From Candidatus Woesearchaeota archaeon (GTDB lineage Archaea > Nanobdellota > Nanobdellia > Woesearchaeales > UBA11576): a stretch of 33,948 bases of DNA. Where the stretch lies: the NCBI GenBank assembly GCA_018668595.1, contig JABJCP010000009.1, positions 126,735 through 160,682 on the forward strand, in the 5' to 3' direction. This document shows positions 7,835 to 15,374 of the stretch, one piece after another. The notes below the pieces were generated by a model. It did no database searches. It was not told the origin of the DNA and worked only from the letters and a program-made list of their open reading frames with translations. Each line of letters starts with the position of its first letter. Position 1 is the first letter of the stretch. A program made the position numbers and the translations under genes.

Positions 7835-7913
7835 TTTTTTCAAACTTTTTTAATTAAAATAAAAATAAAATAAAATCAAAATAATAAATTAAAATAGTTG
7901 AGGTAAAAGTAAA

Positions 7914-8504
7914 ATGTCATTAGAAGAAGTTATGGAATTAAAATCTACATTATACCATGGAGTATCTCGTCTTAAAGCAAAAGATTTAACTCGTGAAACT
8001 CCTGACGGAGTAACAATTCATAAGTATATGATGCAAATTGTTGAACAATCAGGTTACAAAAAAGTTGCAAAGGGAGTTTATCTTCGTGAACTTGAAGATG
8101 ATAGATGTGAATTATTTTTAGAAAAAGATGTTTCTACAGTTGGAACTCAAGCACCTAAAACAGGGTATAGTCATTTGAGTTTTGCTTACAAAAAAACTGC
8201 TGATAAGTTTGTTAAAGATTATAATCAATGTTCAAGAGTAGTTAGTCCTACTGCTGCTAAAGTTGGTGCAGGTAGTTTGGCTTCGATGGCTGTAGGGTTT
8301 GGAGCTGTGGCTTTGACAGGACCCCTTCTTGCAATTCCTGGTTTAATCCTTGCAGTGGGTGGTGTTGCAGGTTCTATTGAGTCTCATTTAATACAAAGAA
8401 AATGGGATAAAAAAGCAGAGAAAAGAGCGAGTGAATTCAGATCAAAATACGTAACCAAATGGAATACAGGAATTGGCGCAATTAGAGAAATTTGCAAAGA
8501 TTAA
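7914..8504 (+). CDS. Array gene 3: paralogue of array gene 1
   Basis: 196 aa. It opens with the same MSLEEV as the gene at 6600 and about half the residues match over the N-terminal ~110 positions (shared LYLRE-like, LFLEKD, TGYS and KFV-DY motifs). The C-terminal helices also match (EFRSKYVTKWNTGI). The hydrophobic middle (residues ~118-155, Gly/Ala/Leu/Pro-rich) is different in sequence but keeps membrane character. The leader GAGGTAAAA...ATG also resembles that of 6600 rather than the TTTTTAGACGAGG type, so gene and leader were probably duplicated together. Function unknown. Confidence 0.85.
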   Translation: MSLEEVMELKSTLYHGVSRLKAKDLTRETPDGVTIHKYMMQIVEQSGYKKVAKGVYLRELEDDRCELFLEKDVSTVGTQAPKTGYSHLSFAYKKTADKFVKDYNQCSRVVSPTAAKVGAGSLASMAVGFGAVALTGPLLAIPGLILAVGGVAGSIESHLIQRKWDKKAEKRASEFRSKYVTKWNTGIGAIREICKD

Positions 8505-8607
8505 ATTTGGATTAAATTAGGAATAAATTAATTTAAAATAATAATTCAAAACAAAAAATATAACCATAAAAACAATAAAATAGAATTAATAAAATAAATA
8601 AAAATAA

Positions 8608-8637
8608 TAAATTTTTAGACGAGGTTAATGAAAAATG
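8608..8637 (+). promoter_or_regulatory. Conserved array leader, copy 2
   Basis: Identical to copy 1 from AATAATAAATTTTTAGACG through TTAATGAAAAATG. The first ATG opens a 7-codon out-of-frame ORF; the second ATG (8635) starts the gene. Confidence 0.75.
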
Positions 8638-9207
8638 AACGTAGAATTTGATGGAGTAACATTAGAAAAAAATATAGATAGTATAAATAGTGCTTTAACT
8701 CAACTGCCGGGATGGGTTAAGTCCGCAGAGTCAATTGATAAACTTAATGCAGGTTTTAGAGGTTTTGCAAATACAGTAACTTCATTGGATAATTTAGCTC
8801 ATAGTATTGAACAGTATGTTGGAATGGTTAATGATCAATGTTCTGATTTGTTAGAATGTGATTCTGATGATTCTGTTAGTGGTTATTTGATTGTTTTTGA
8901 TCAATGCATTGACTTGAATGCACGAGTGGAGCAATTAAGTGGAGTGTATGATTCTGCTATTAATGTGCTTGCGTGTTATTCAAAAAAGGCTAAGTCCTTG
9001 ATCGACGATGAGTCTAGTGCGGTTGAAAAATCAACCTGCAGTATTATGAATGCTAAAGTTAGTTTGTTGGGTAAAAAATTAAATAAAAAACAGTCTGATA
9101 TGAATATGGCTTTGGATTCAGAACCTGTAAGTACTGGTGATAATTCTAGTGTTTATAATCAGTATGCGAATGCATTAGCAGATTTAAAAAAGAAATGCAT
9201 GGAATAA
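8635..9207 (+). CDS. Array gene 4: uncharacterised helical protein
   Basis: 190 aa, no signal peptide and no membrane segment. It is predicted mostly helical, with many Ser/Asp and several Cys residues (for example QCSDLLECDSDDS, CYSKKAKSL, STCSIM). Unlike its neighbours it appears soluble, so it may act as a cytoplasmic partner of the membrane proteins encoded beside it; this is inference from position only. It begins at the second ATG of a perfect conserved leader. The stop is followed by T9 and AATTCAAATTAATAAT, a trailer also seen after 9802-10218. Confidence 0.8.
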   Translation: MNVEFDGVTLEKNIDSINSALTQLPGWVKSAESIDKLNAGFRGFANTVTSLDNLAHSIEQYVGMVNDQCSDLLECDSDDSVSGYLIVFDQCIDLNARVEQLSGVYDSAINVLACYSKKAKSLIDDESSAVEKSTCSIMNAKVSLLGKKLNKKQSDMNMALDSEPVSTGDNSSVYNQYANALADLKKKCME

Positions 9208-9216
9208 TTTTTTTTT
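9208..9216 (+). terminator. Poly-T trailer after array gene 4
   Basis: T9 followed by AATTCAAATTAATAAT. The same poly-T plus AATTCAAATTAATAAT trailer follows the gene ending at 10218, and a close variant (AATTCGAAATAAT) follows the gene ending at 10820. A repeated gene-end signature suggests cassette-style duplication and possible termination. Confidence 0.45.
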
Positions 9217-9263
9217 AATTCAAATTAATAATCAAAATAAATTAATAAATTAAATAAAAATAA

Positions 9264-9292
9264 TAAATTTTTAGACGAGGTAAAGAAAAATG
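9264..9292 (+). promoter_or_regulatory. Conserved array leader, copy 3 (variant)
   Basis: AATAATAAATTTTTAGACG, then AGGTAAAGAAAAATG. It lacks the upstream out-of-frame ATG (AAAG replaces TAATG), which suggests that ATG is not essential to leader function. Confidence 0.7.
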
Positions 9293-9721
9293 GATGAAAT
9301 GTTTTATGCGAGTGATGAGGAGATAGTACATAACGCAATTGATAGTCTTTGCGAAGCTTGGGATACTCCTACTTCCGAAACTGGAGGTCTTTTAAATAAA
9401 TGTAAAGTAGGAGGTGTTGCTGTTGGAGCAGTACTAACTTTTGTAGGTGTTAGTGTGGGTATGTATTCCCAGATACCAATGCTAATGGATGTGCCGTTAA
9501 GCTATAATATTGCGATTAAATCTTTATCTGCAATCTTATCAGGAACTATGGGTGCAATGGTTGGTATAACTTTTGGAGCAGGGGCTGGAGCAATTTCTGG
9601 CGCAGTAGTTGGTGGAATCACAGAAGGTACTAGATATGCTGGAAAAAAATTATTAGAGGGATTAGGTAATAATCAAAATAATGATTCAGTTAGTTTTGAA
9701 AATCTTTGCGATTACAAATAA
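9290..9721 (+). CDS. Array gene 5: small membrane protein with glycine zipper
   Basis: 143 aa. An acidic N-terminal ~35 residues precede a first hydrophobic helix (about 43-65, VGGVAVGAVLTFVGVSVG) and a second Gly/Ala-rich segment (about 80-115, with GAGAGAISGAVVGG), followed by a short polar tail. GxxxG patterns suggest tight helix packing, oligomerisation or membrane insertion. No known family is recognised. It starts directly after a conserved leader with GAGGT as RBS. Confidence 0.8.
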   Translation: MDEMFYASDEEIVHNAIDSLCEAWDTPTSETGGLLNKCKVGGVAVGAVLTFVGVSVGMYSQIPMLMDVPLSYNIAIKSLSAILSGTMGAMVGITFGAGAGAISGAVVGGITEGTRYAGKKLLEGLGNNQNNDSVSFENLCDYK

Positions 9722-9801
9722 TAATTAAAATAAAATAATTTTCAAAAAAGAGTGTTGAGATTAATAATAATAAAATTAAATTTATAAACGAGGAAAATAA
9801 A

Positions 9802-10218
9802 ATGGAATACAAATCAAGAAAGATACTTTCAAAAGTTCTATTTGCTGCTGCTGTTGCAGAATTAGCAGTATCGGCTGTGGGATTTTATGTTTTTCCTGCG
9901 CCAGAACATGAAGGTGTAAATGAGCTTGCAGCACATATGATTCAACATTGTGATAACGAAACTAATTTCGGAGGAAAAATAACTGATGAAGATTCTTGCA
10001 TTGATGCTTTAGCAACTGCTTTAGTAGACAGCGGATCAGTTCAATTAGGGGAAGTTCCAATAAGTAAAGATCAAGTGTTGGGTGCAATCGAAAGTTATAA
10101 ATCTCAAAAACATAAATCAAACCTTCCTTTTGTTGGTTTAGGTATTGGTCTAAGTCTTGGAATTGCAGGTTTTGTAGCATATCCTAAAAGAAAAGAAGAT
10201 TCAGAATACAATCTTTAA
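9802..10218 (+). CDS. Array gene 6: two-TM small membrane protein
   Basis: 138 aa with one hydrophobic helix at each end (about 13-31, FAAAVAELAVSAVGFYVF; about 107-127, FVGLGIGLSLGIAGFVAY). The ~75-residue middle is acidic and contains two Cys residues (HCDNETN and EDSCIDA) that could form a disulphide, so the loop is probably extracellular. The C-terminal PKRKED is a positive-inside anchor. The leader is degenerate: TTTATAAACGAGG instead of TTTTTAGACGAGG. The poly-T/AATTCAAATTAATAAT trailer follows the stop. Confidence 0.8.
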   Translation: MEYKSRKILSKVLFAAAVAELAVSAVGFYVFPAPEHEGVNELAAHMIQHCDNETNFGGKITDEDSCIDALATALVDSGSVQLGEVPISKDQVLGAIESYKSQKHKSNLPFVGLGIGLSLGIAGFVAYPKRKEDSEYNL

Positions 10219-10296
10219 TTTTTTTTAATTCAAATTAATAATTAAAATTAAAATAAAAACAATAAAATAAATTCAAAATAATAAATAAAATAATTA

Positions 10297-10328
10297 ATAA
10301 AATTTTTAGACGAGGTTAATGAAAAATG
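10297..10328 (+). promoter_or_regulatory. Conserved array leader, copy 4
   Basis: ATAAAATTTTTAGACGAGG, then TTAATGAAAAATG, identical from the T5 run to the start codon with copies 1, 2 and 5. Confidence 0.75.
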
Positions 10329-10820
10329 GTAGCACAAGAATTATCTGATATTTTACAAGCAGTAATATATGGAGCCGCTGCTTGCGGAGTTGCATGGACA
10401 ATTGCAAAAGCATATGTTGGTGGAAAAAAACACAAAAATGAAAGTTATATGCTTGAAGCTGATGCAAAAGTAAAATCTTCAAAGGTAGATCAAGAAAGAA
10501 TTAGCGCTGAAGCAGCAGCATACGAAATAACAAGTGATGCAGATGCACAAGCATACGAACAAAAAGTTCAGGCAGATGCAAACGCAGCAACAGCAAGAGC
10601 CCAAGCAGAAGCAAATAAAGCAACTGCAACACAGAAATTACTTAATGATCCTAAGTACCAAGCGTATTTGGATAGAAGAGAGGAAGTTGCAAAATATTTA
10701 ATAAAAGAAAATCCTCAACTAGCACAATTACATAGCAATGGTGCAGGACCATTAAAGCGTAGAATAGATACTATTGTTGGAGATCATTTAGTGGGCAGAG
10801 TTAACGTTTCAAATAATTAA
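10326..10820 (+). CDS. Array gene 7: membrane-anchored Ala-rich coiled-coil protein
   Basis: 164 aa. An N-terminal hydrophobic segment (about 10-31, ILQAVIYGAAACGVAWTIAKAYVGG) followed by Lys residues is a signal anchor. Residues ~40-105 are a long Ala/Glu/Asp/Gln helix (for example QADANAATARAQAEANKA), resembling the coiled coils of SPFH or ATP-synthase-b-like stalks in composition only. The C-terminal ~50 residues are a small polar domain. A role in scaffolding at the membrane is a guess. It starts at the second ATG of the conserved leader. Confidence 0.8.
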   Translation: MVAQELSDILQAVIYGAAACGVAWTIAKAYVGGKKHKNESYMLEADAKVKSSKVDQERISAEAAAYEITSDADAQAYEQKVQADANAATARAQAEANKATATQKLLNDPKYQAYLDRREEVAKYLIKENPQLAQLHSNGAGPLKRRIDTIVGDHLVGRVNVSNN

Positions 10821-10837
10821 TTTTTTTTAATTCGAAA

Positions 10838-10870
10838 TAATATATTTTTAGACGAGGTTAATGAAAAATG
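10838..10870 (+). promoter_or_regulatory. Conserved array leader, copy 5
   Basis: AATAATATATTTTTAGACG, then AGGTTAATGAAAAATG. This perfect core leader precedes the interrupted gene at 10868, so the leader is intact even though the gene has an in-frame TGA. Confidence 0.75.
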
Positions 10871-11062
10871 AGTTATGGTAAAAAAGATTGGTTGCCTATT
10901 CCTGGTTATGGTTTGCTAAATGCAATTGATAAAGCTAAGAGTACATATGTGAGCGAAGGTCAACAATTAGCAATGGGTGCATATCAATGAGTATTATGTA
11001 TTGTAGGAGCACCCTTAACAATTCCTGGCGTAATTGCTTATGCACGTAAAAAAAGAAAATAA
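10868..11062 (+). pseudogene. Array gene 8: small membrane protein interrupted by in-frame TGA
   Basis: From ATG 10868 the frame reads MSYGKKDWLPIPGYG and runs for 40 codons to TGA at 10988-10990. It then continues in the same frame for 23 codons (VLCIVGAPLTIPGVIAYA, then RKKRK) to TAA 11060-11062. The part after the TGA is exactly a transmembrane helix with a basic anchor, as in neighbouring array products, so the two halves read as one 64-codon gene. A single TGG-to-TGA (Trp) change would explain it. Other genes here stop at TGA, so reassignment is unlikely. Alternatives are a sequencing error, a functional 40-aa peptide, or readthrough. Confidence 0.55.
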
Positions 11063-11139
11063 TTTAATTTTTTCAAACTTTTTCAAAACAAAATTTGTGG
11101 TCTTAGTATAATTAAAAATTTACTAGAAGGTAAATAAAA

Positions 11140-11697
11140 ATGAGTCAAAAATTAAAAGAATCTCTTGAATCTTTAACAAAAAAACAAGCAACAAATAATT
11201 GGATTTATTATCCTATTTGCGCTAGGGGCAGTTATGAACTTGTTAAGCAAATTGAAGCAGGAGTTGATCCAAATGAATTAGGAACACTTTCAATATATGG
11301 ACTATTAGTTTCTGTTAAAAAATTAAGTTCTTTAATTTATATTCCTGATTCAATCGTTAGACATTATGATCTTAGCAAGGAAAAAAGATCTAAAGCATCT
11401 GCACAATATGATGGGATTCCTCTATTTTGTATTGATTACATGAATGTTTTGCGACCTTCAGAATTAAGTGAAGAAGATCATGATATAGCATCAAGAGTAT
11501 TTTATGACCTAACTGATGAACAAATACTTGCATCATTAGTTAATGATGAATCTTATCGAGAAGATGCTAAATATATTATGAAAAAAATGGCAGGAATATG
11601 CAAACGTAACAGCTTAAAAGAGTTTGAAGATAGCAAAGATGAATTTTATTTAACTGCTGCGCAATTATGTGATTTATACTTGGCTGAAATGTCGTAA
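11140..11697 (+). CDS. Uncharacterised soluble protein at the end of the array
   Basis: 185 aa, mostly helical, acidic in its C-terminal half, without signal or membrane segments. N-terminal features include WIYYPICARGSYELVKQIEAG, reminiscent of an ankyrin-like helix pair, but I cannot support a repeat assignment. The upstream sequence AGAAGGTAAATAAAAATG gives an SD but lacks TTTTTAGACGAGG, so this gene marks the end of the shared-leader array. The next gene is convergent, with a T-rich gap of 24 nt. Confidence 0.75.
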   Translation: MSQKLKESLESLTKKQATNNWIYYPICARGSYELVKQIEAGVDPNELGTLSIYGLLVSVKKLSSLIYIPDSIVRHYDLSKEKRSKASAQYDGIPLFCIDYMNVLRPSELSEEDHDIASRVFYDLTDEQILASLVNDESYREDAKYIMKKMAGICKRNSLKEFEDSKDEFYLTAAQLCDLYLAEMS

Positions 11698-11721
11698 ACT
11701 TTATTATTTTTCTTCTCTTTT

Positions 11722-12219
11722 TTATTCCAATGTCGTCGTATACTTTCCATCACCTAAATAAAACAATCTACGTTCATCTTTTAATTTAGAATTCTCTAAT
11801 GATTTTAAAATCTTACCACTAAATAATACATGATCTCCATAATCTAGTTCATTCTCTACTTCGCATTCTAACCATGCAACAGCTTCAGATAACTTACAGC
11901 AATCGATAGTTGAACAATCAGATTTACTAAATCCTGTTGCTTTAAATTTATCTTGGTGTTCTCCATGATTGTTTCCACAAAAATCTGCATCTTTACCAGA
12001 ACTATGAGGTAAAAAGTTCACGCAAAAACATCTGCTTTTAGAAATTAGTTTGTAAGAATAATTTTTTTTCAATACTGTAATTCCATAAATTGTTTCTGAC
12101 AGGGGAGTGTGCCAGCCAAGTGTAAACAAATTATCTTTTTCAACATTTTGTCCCATTATTTCCATTTCAGCTCTGCAAGTAACTAAGGTTATTTGTCGAG
12201 GGTGTATGTTTTCAATCAT
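11722..12219 (-). CDS. Flavin-reductase-like FMN-binding split-barrel protein
   Basis: 165 aa, the usual size for the flavin_reductase-like domain (FMN-binding split barrel). The N-terminal HPRQITLVTCRAE followed by NLFTLGWHTPLSETIYGITV and a KLISKSRCFCVNF strand reproduce the family's opening pattern (R-P-x-x-x-x-VTT..., ...W-x-TP-S...-Y-x-x-x-x-I-x-x-S-x-x-F-x-x-N). Members bind FMN and reduce flavins or transfer electrons. It is Cys-rich (six in the middle third), unusual for the family, and could hold a metal. It is the last gene of a probable three-gene minus-strand operon, with its SD-like TGTGAT placed just after the stop of the upstream gene (9-nt gap). Confidence 0.75.
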   Translation of the reverse strand: MIENIHPRQITLVTCRAEMEIMGQNVEKDNLFTLGWHTPLSETIYGITVLKKNYSYKLISKSRCFCVNFLPHSSGKDADFCGNNHGEHQDKFKATGFSKSDCSTIDCCKLSEAVAWLECEVENELDYGDHVLFSGKILKSLENSKLKDERRLFYLGDGKYTTTLE

Positions 12220-12228
12220 TTTATCACA

Positions 12229-13095
12229 TCAAAATTTATCCCATTTAATATCATCAACTTCTACAAAATCGTTTCCGCCTTTTTCTCTGCCTTTTTTCTT
12301 TCGTTTTGCAGACATTGCTTCACGATCTCCAAATTCTCCAATTCTGACTATTACTAAAGATAAAAAAACTACATAAATTAAGTAGTGCATGAAATAAAAA
12401 TTCAAAGAAAATACCATTCTAATAATATCTAAAATGATAAATGGTGATGTTGCAAAGAGTGCTGATTTTAAAATTTCATTAAAGCTTATTTCAAATCTAA
12501 ATAATCTAACAATTATCAAACCTAAAACTCCTGCGATAAAAGTCATCACTAAATATTTTATTGTTAAAAAAACATAACTTACTATTAAAAGTCCTGGCAG
12601 CATTAAACCAACAACAATTATTAAAAGCTTGCTTGAAAAATCTTTATTTGCGAGTATGTTTTTGTAAGGTTCTATTTCAAAACGCGAAACATCGTTTGAA
12701 AATGGTTTTATTGATTGTTTATACAAATAATCTCCTGTTAAAAAAAACAACTCTTTTCCAAGTTCGCTTCCTTCTTCAAGTTCATCTATTCGGGTATCTA
12801 TTTTGATGAGTGGATTGCCCAAAGGAAGTGAAACTTCACCATTCATTTCGTGTTCTACATCTACACTTAATGTATTGAATTTAGATAATTCATCAGTAAC
12901 TGTTCCTTGTAGATAAATTAGTCGAGGAATCAATAATAAACTTATTAAAATTAGTCCTAGTAATAAATATTTGAAGAAATATTTTGAGCATTCTTTGTAT
13001 GTTTTTATGCTGAGTTTGTTATATGCAAAAGGATTAAATGCAATAGGAATTGTTCTAAAAATAGATTCTGAATTCTTCAAGATTTTATCTTTCAT
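12229..13095 (-). CDS. DUF1189-like integral membrane protein
   Basis: 288 aa. The N-terminus (FNPFAYNKLSIKTYKECSKYF) followed by a first hydrophobic helix (~43-64) and an extracellular domain of ~85 residues, then a cluster of about four membrane helices (~155-250), is the layout of the DUF1189 family. The C-terminal tail is highly basic (AKRKKKGREKGG), then ends with an acidic peptide, EVDDIKWD. The function of DUF1189 is unknown. A GGAGTGG sequence precedes the ATG. The gene sits 39 nt downstream of the GGDEF gene and 9 nt upstream of the flavin-reductase-like gene, suggesting one transcript. Confidence 0.65.
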   Translation of the reverse strand: MKDKILKNSESIFRTIPIAFNPFAYNKLSIKTYKECSKYFFKYLLLGLILISLLLIPRLIYLQGTVTDELSKFNTLSVDVEHEMNGEVSLPLGNPLIKIDTRIDELEEGSELGKELFFLTGDYLYKQSIKPFSNDVSRFEIEPYKNILANKDFSSKLLIIVVGLMLPGLLIVSYVFLTIKYLVMTFIAGVLGLIIVRLFRFEISFNEILKSALFATSPFIILDIIRMVFSLNFYFMHYLIYVVFLSLVIVRIGEFGDREAMSAKRKKKGREKGGNDFVEVDDIKWDKF

Positions 13096-13134
13096 TATAC
13101 CACTCCTATTTGTGAACTTTTGATATAATTTTAA

Positions 13135-14628
13135 TTATGCTGCTTTTCTGAATCGCCCTTTTGCTACAACTTGGTCTCGGCCATTTTGTTTTGCTTTGTA
13201 AAGTCTTTCATCTGCAATAGAGAGCAACTCTTCAAGTGCATTTTCTGTTTCTATTGTGTCGTCTGGAAATGTTGCAACGCCTAAGCTTACTTTTATTCTT
13301 ACTTTTTCAGTTTCATCAGTTTTAATATTTAGAAGATTGTATTCTGGTTTTTTCATATTTTTATTTATTCTGTCTGCAACAAGCAGGGCGTGGTTTTTAT
13401 CTGTTCGTGGAAGTATTACTACAAATTCTTCCCCTCCATATCTGTAAACTTCATCATTATCTCTTATTGAATTTTTCACTATTGCTGCTACTTCGCCTAG
13501 TACAAAATCTCCTTTTTTGTGTCCGTAATTATCATTGAATTTTTTGAAAAAGTCAATATCAAAAAATATTAAACTAATGATATATCCCTTATTGCTTGCT
13601 TTTTTTGCACAATCTCTCATTCGTTTGGTAAATGCTCGTTTATTATATATTCTGGTAAGTCCGTCTATTAGTGCTTGTTTTGAACTAGATATATATCCTG
13701 ATATTTTAAATTTAGACGAACGATATAATGCAGTTAAGAATCTTTGCGCTTTAGTGTCGAGCTTGTCTATTTGTCTGCTCAAAAACATTAAATACTGGGT
13801 TACTTCATCTTCTCGAGATAAAACTTCTAAATCTTTTTTAATATCTGAAACACTTATTTTTGATTTATTTAGTTTTCTAACTTCTAATAATTCATCTAGA
13901 ACTTCTTCTGCATCTTTTTTAACTCTAATAAATTTATTAATTGGTTCAATAAGTTCGGTTAGTTCTGCTTCTTTGAGTTTTTCAAGTTTACTCATCGCAG
14001 CACGAACTTCTTCAATACTAATTCTAAGCGTTCCAGTTCCTGTTTGAATAAATGATTTTAATCCTTCTAATGAGTGAAATAATTCTATTAGCATTTTGTG
14101 AATTTCTTCGTGAAATAATCTTATTTTTCCGACAATTTCTCTTAAATGTTCTTCTGAACTAATCATTATATCTTCTCTATCGATTTCTTTTTTAACTTTC
14201 TTCAAAGCCCAGTTCAATACTTGAGTTGTTCCTTTACTCAACTGATCAAAATTATTGTGTAGTTCACGATAATCATTTACACTTAATGGTTTGACTAAAC
14301 TAAGAATCTTTTTTTCTTTAGAATAATAATCTGTAAATTTTTTATTTAATTGAACATCTTGTGTGAGAATTGATGAATATCCTCCTCTTATTTTGTCTTC
14401 AAATAATTCAATTAATGCAATTAATTCTCTTCCTCTGTTCTCATCAGGTTTTTTTTCGAAAATTCTGCTTTTGTTTCTAATTTCTTTTAATTGTTCCTTT
14501 GCTTCATAAAATCCTAGTCGTCTTTGCGCATAAGTGTGTAATAGTTCTTCTTCTTTTGTGCTTAGTTGGGATAATATCTTTAGAAGTTTCTTTATTTCCT
14601 CTTTTTTTTGTGGGGTCATATTCAGCAT
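13135..14628 (-). CDS. GGDEF diguanylate cyclase with long coiled-coil N-terminus
   Basis: 497 aa. Residues ~316-490 are a complete GGDEF domain: the entry motif DGLTRIYNKR (322-331), the metal-binding FFDID (D357), the active-site loop GGEEF (398-402) and the later SLGVATFP. An RxxD inhibitory site (R389-D392) sits exactly five residues before GGEEF, as in PleD-type cyclases. The predicted activity is 2 GTP to cyclic di-GMP with product inhibition. Residues 1-300 are helical coiled coil with no membrane segment, so the protein is probably a cytoplasmic dimer. No EAL, HD-GYP or PilZ gene is in the window. TATTTAAATA at 14641-14650 is about 27 nt upstream of the second ATG (14619), which may be the true leaderless start. 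Confidence 0.9.
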   Translation of the reverse strand: MLNMTPQKKEEIKKLLKILSQLSTKEEELLHTYAQRRLGFYEAKEQLKEIRNKSRIFEKKPDENRGRELIALIELFEDKIRGGYSSILTQDVQLNKKFTDYYSKEKKILSLVKPLSVNDYRELHNNFDQLSKGTTQVLNWALKKVKKEIDREDIMISSEEHLREIVGKIRLFHEEIHKMLIELFHSLEGLKSFIQTGTGTLRISIEEVRAAMSKLEKLKEAELTELIEPINKFIRVKKDAEEVLDELLEVRKLNKSKISVSDIKKDLEVLSREDEVTQYLMFLSRQIDKLDTKAQRFLTALYRSSKFKISGYISSSKQALIDGLTRIYNKRAFTKRMRDCAKKASNKGYIISLIFFDIDFFKKFNDNYGHKKGDFVLGEVAAIVKNSIRDNDEVYRYGGEEFVVILPRTDKNHALLVADRINKNMKKPEYNLLNIKTDETEKVRIKVSLGVATFPDDTIETENALEELLSIADERLYKAKQNGRDQVVAKGRFRKAA

Positions 14629-14640
14629 ATAAATTAATTT

Positions 14641-14650
14641 TATTTAAATA
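14641..14650 (-). promoter_or_regulatory. TATA box for the GGDEF gene
   Basis: TATTTAAATA, centred 27 nt upstream of ATG 14619 (Met4 of the longest frame), which suggests leaderless transcription from 14619 and a three-gene operon with the DUF1189-like and flavin-reductase-like genes. Confidence 0.45.
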
Positions 14651-14717
14651 TGTTTCTAAAATTTACAAAGAATTATTTATTATTTAATAGATTTATTATG
14701 GATAGAATTGATGAAAA

Positions 14718-15305
14718 TTAATTTAAAAATCTGGAAGGTCCTATTTCGTATTTTGAAAATCTTGTTCTTGACACTGCCATTATGTTTTGGATATCTTTCC
14801 AAGCATCAGGATCAAATTCTCGTATTCCTATTTTTTTTAAATTTTTTTCAGAATCAGAATTAGTTAAGTGTGCTGCATTAATGTATTGGGAAACCGCATC
14901 TAGTATGTTGATAAAGTCATTATTAAAAAGTTCATATCCTATTATTTTTTTTTCTTTATTGGAAGAATCGAAGTATTGAAAAATTTCTTCTTTTTGATTT
15001 AGTCCTAGGATTGATTTAAGATCTTCAACTTCGGGTTTAAATCGTTCTCCCCTATTGTTAGGTTTAAATCTTTTTTCAAGATTTTTATTTGTTTCTTTTC
15101 TATACATGCTAACTGCTCTAATGGGGGCATATACTTCGTCAATAATTTCATTTTCTTTTTTTGTTGTTATATTTAGAAAGATAACTCTAAATAGTTGATC
15201 AATGTATTGTTGTTCTCTTTGTATAAACAGGGAAATATAAGTATCAGAATCTAAAACTGGCTCTATATTTTGTAAATATTCGTCTAATAAAACCCCCTCG
15301 ATCAT
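14718..15305 (-). CDS. Uncharacterised helical protein
   Basis: 195 aa, predicted all helical, rich in Ile, Asn and Glu, with no signal peptide, membrane helix or recognisable motif. Residues ~60-90 are basic (KNLEKRFKPNNRGERFKP) and could bind nucleic acid or a membrane. It lies on the same strand as the GGDEF gene, 89 nt upstream of it, but that gene has its own TATA box, so co-regulation is uncertain. The start ATG 15305 has AGGGGG-type purines (rc of CCCCCTCG) within its first codons rather than upstream, so leaderless initiation is likely. Function unknown. Confidence 0.7.
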   Translation of the reverse strand: MIEGVLLDEYLQNIEPVLDSDTYISLFIQREQQYIDQLFRVIFLNITTKKENEIIDEVYAPIRAVSMYRKETNKNLEKRFKPNNRGERFKPEVEDLKSILGLNQKEEIFQYFDSSNKEKKIIGYELFNNDFINILDAVSQYINAAHLTNSDSEKNLKKIGIREFDPDAWKDIQNIMAVSRTRFSKYEIGPSRFLN

Positions 15306-15374
15306 AAATATTCATTAAACCCTGCTACTATTTAAAGTTTGTTTTAAACTTTAAGAATTTCGCAGTAGTTGAGT

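Noticed and set aside
7300-10870. The recurring array leaders as a CRISPR-like or integron attC array
   Set aside because: The units always end at a start codon, contain the RBS, lack the inverted core sites of attC, and no integrase is visible; a leader/RBS function explains them better, although cassette-like origin stays open.
10988-10990. TGA read as selenocysteine or as a reassigned Trp codon
   Set aside because: Other genes in the window end in TGA (for example at 6251 and 18953), the site does not resemble a selenoprotein redox motif, and no SECIS-like structure was found.
13535-14047. 170-aa plus-strand ORF
   Set aside because: It lies wholly opposite the GGDEF gene, whose motifs are unmistakable; it has no SD, TATA or recognisable protein features.
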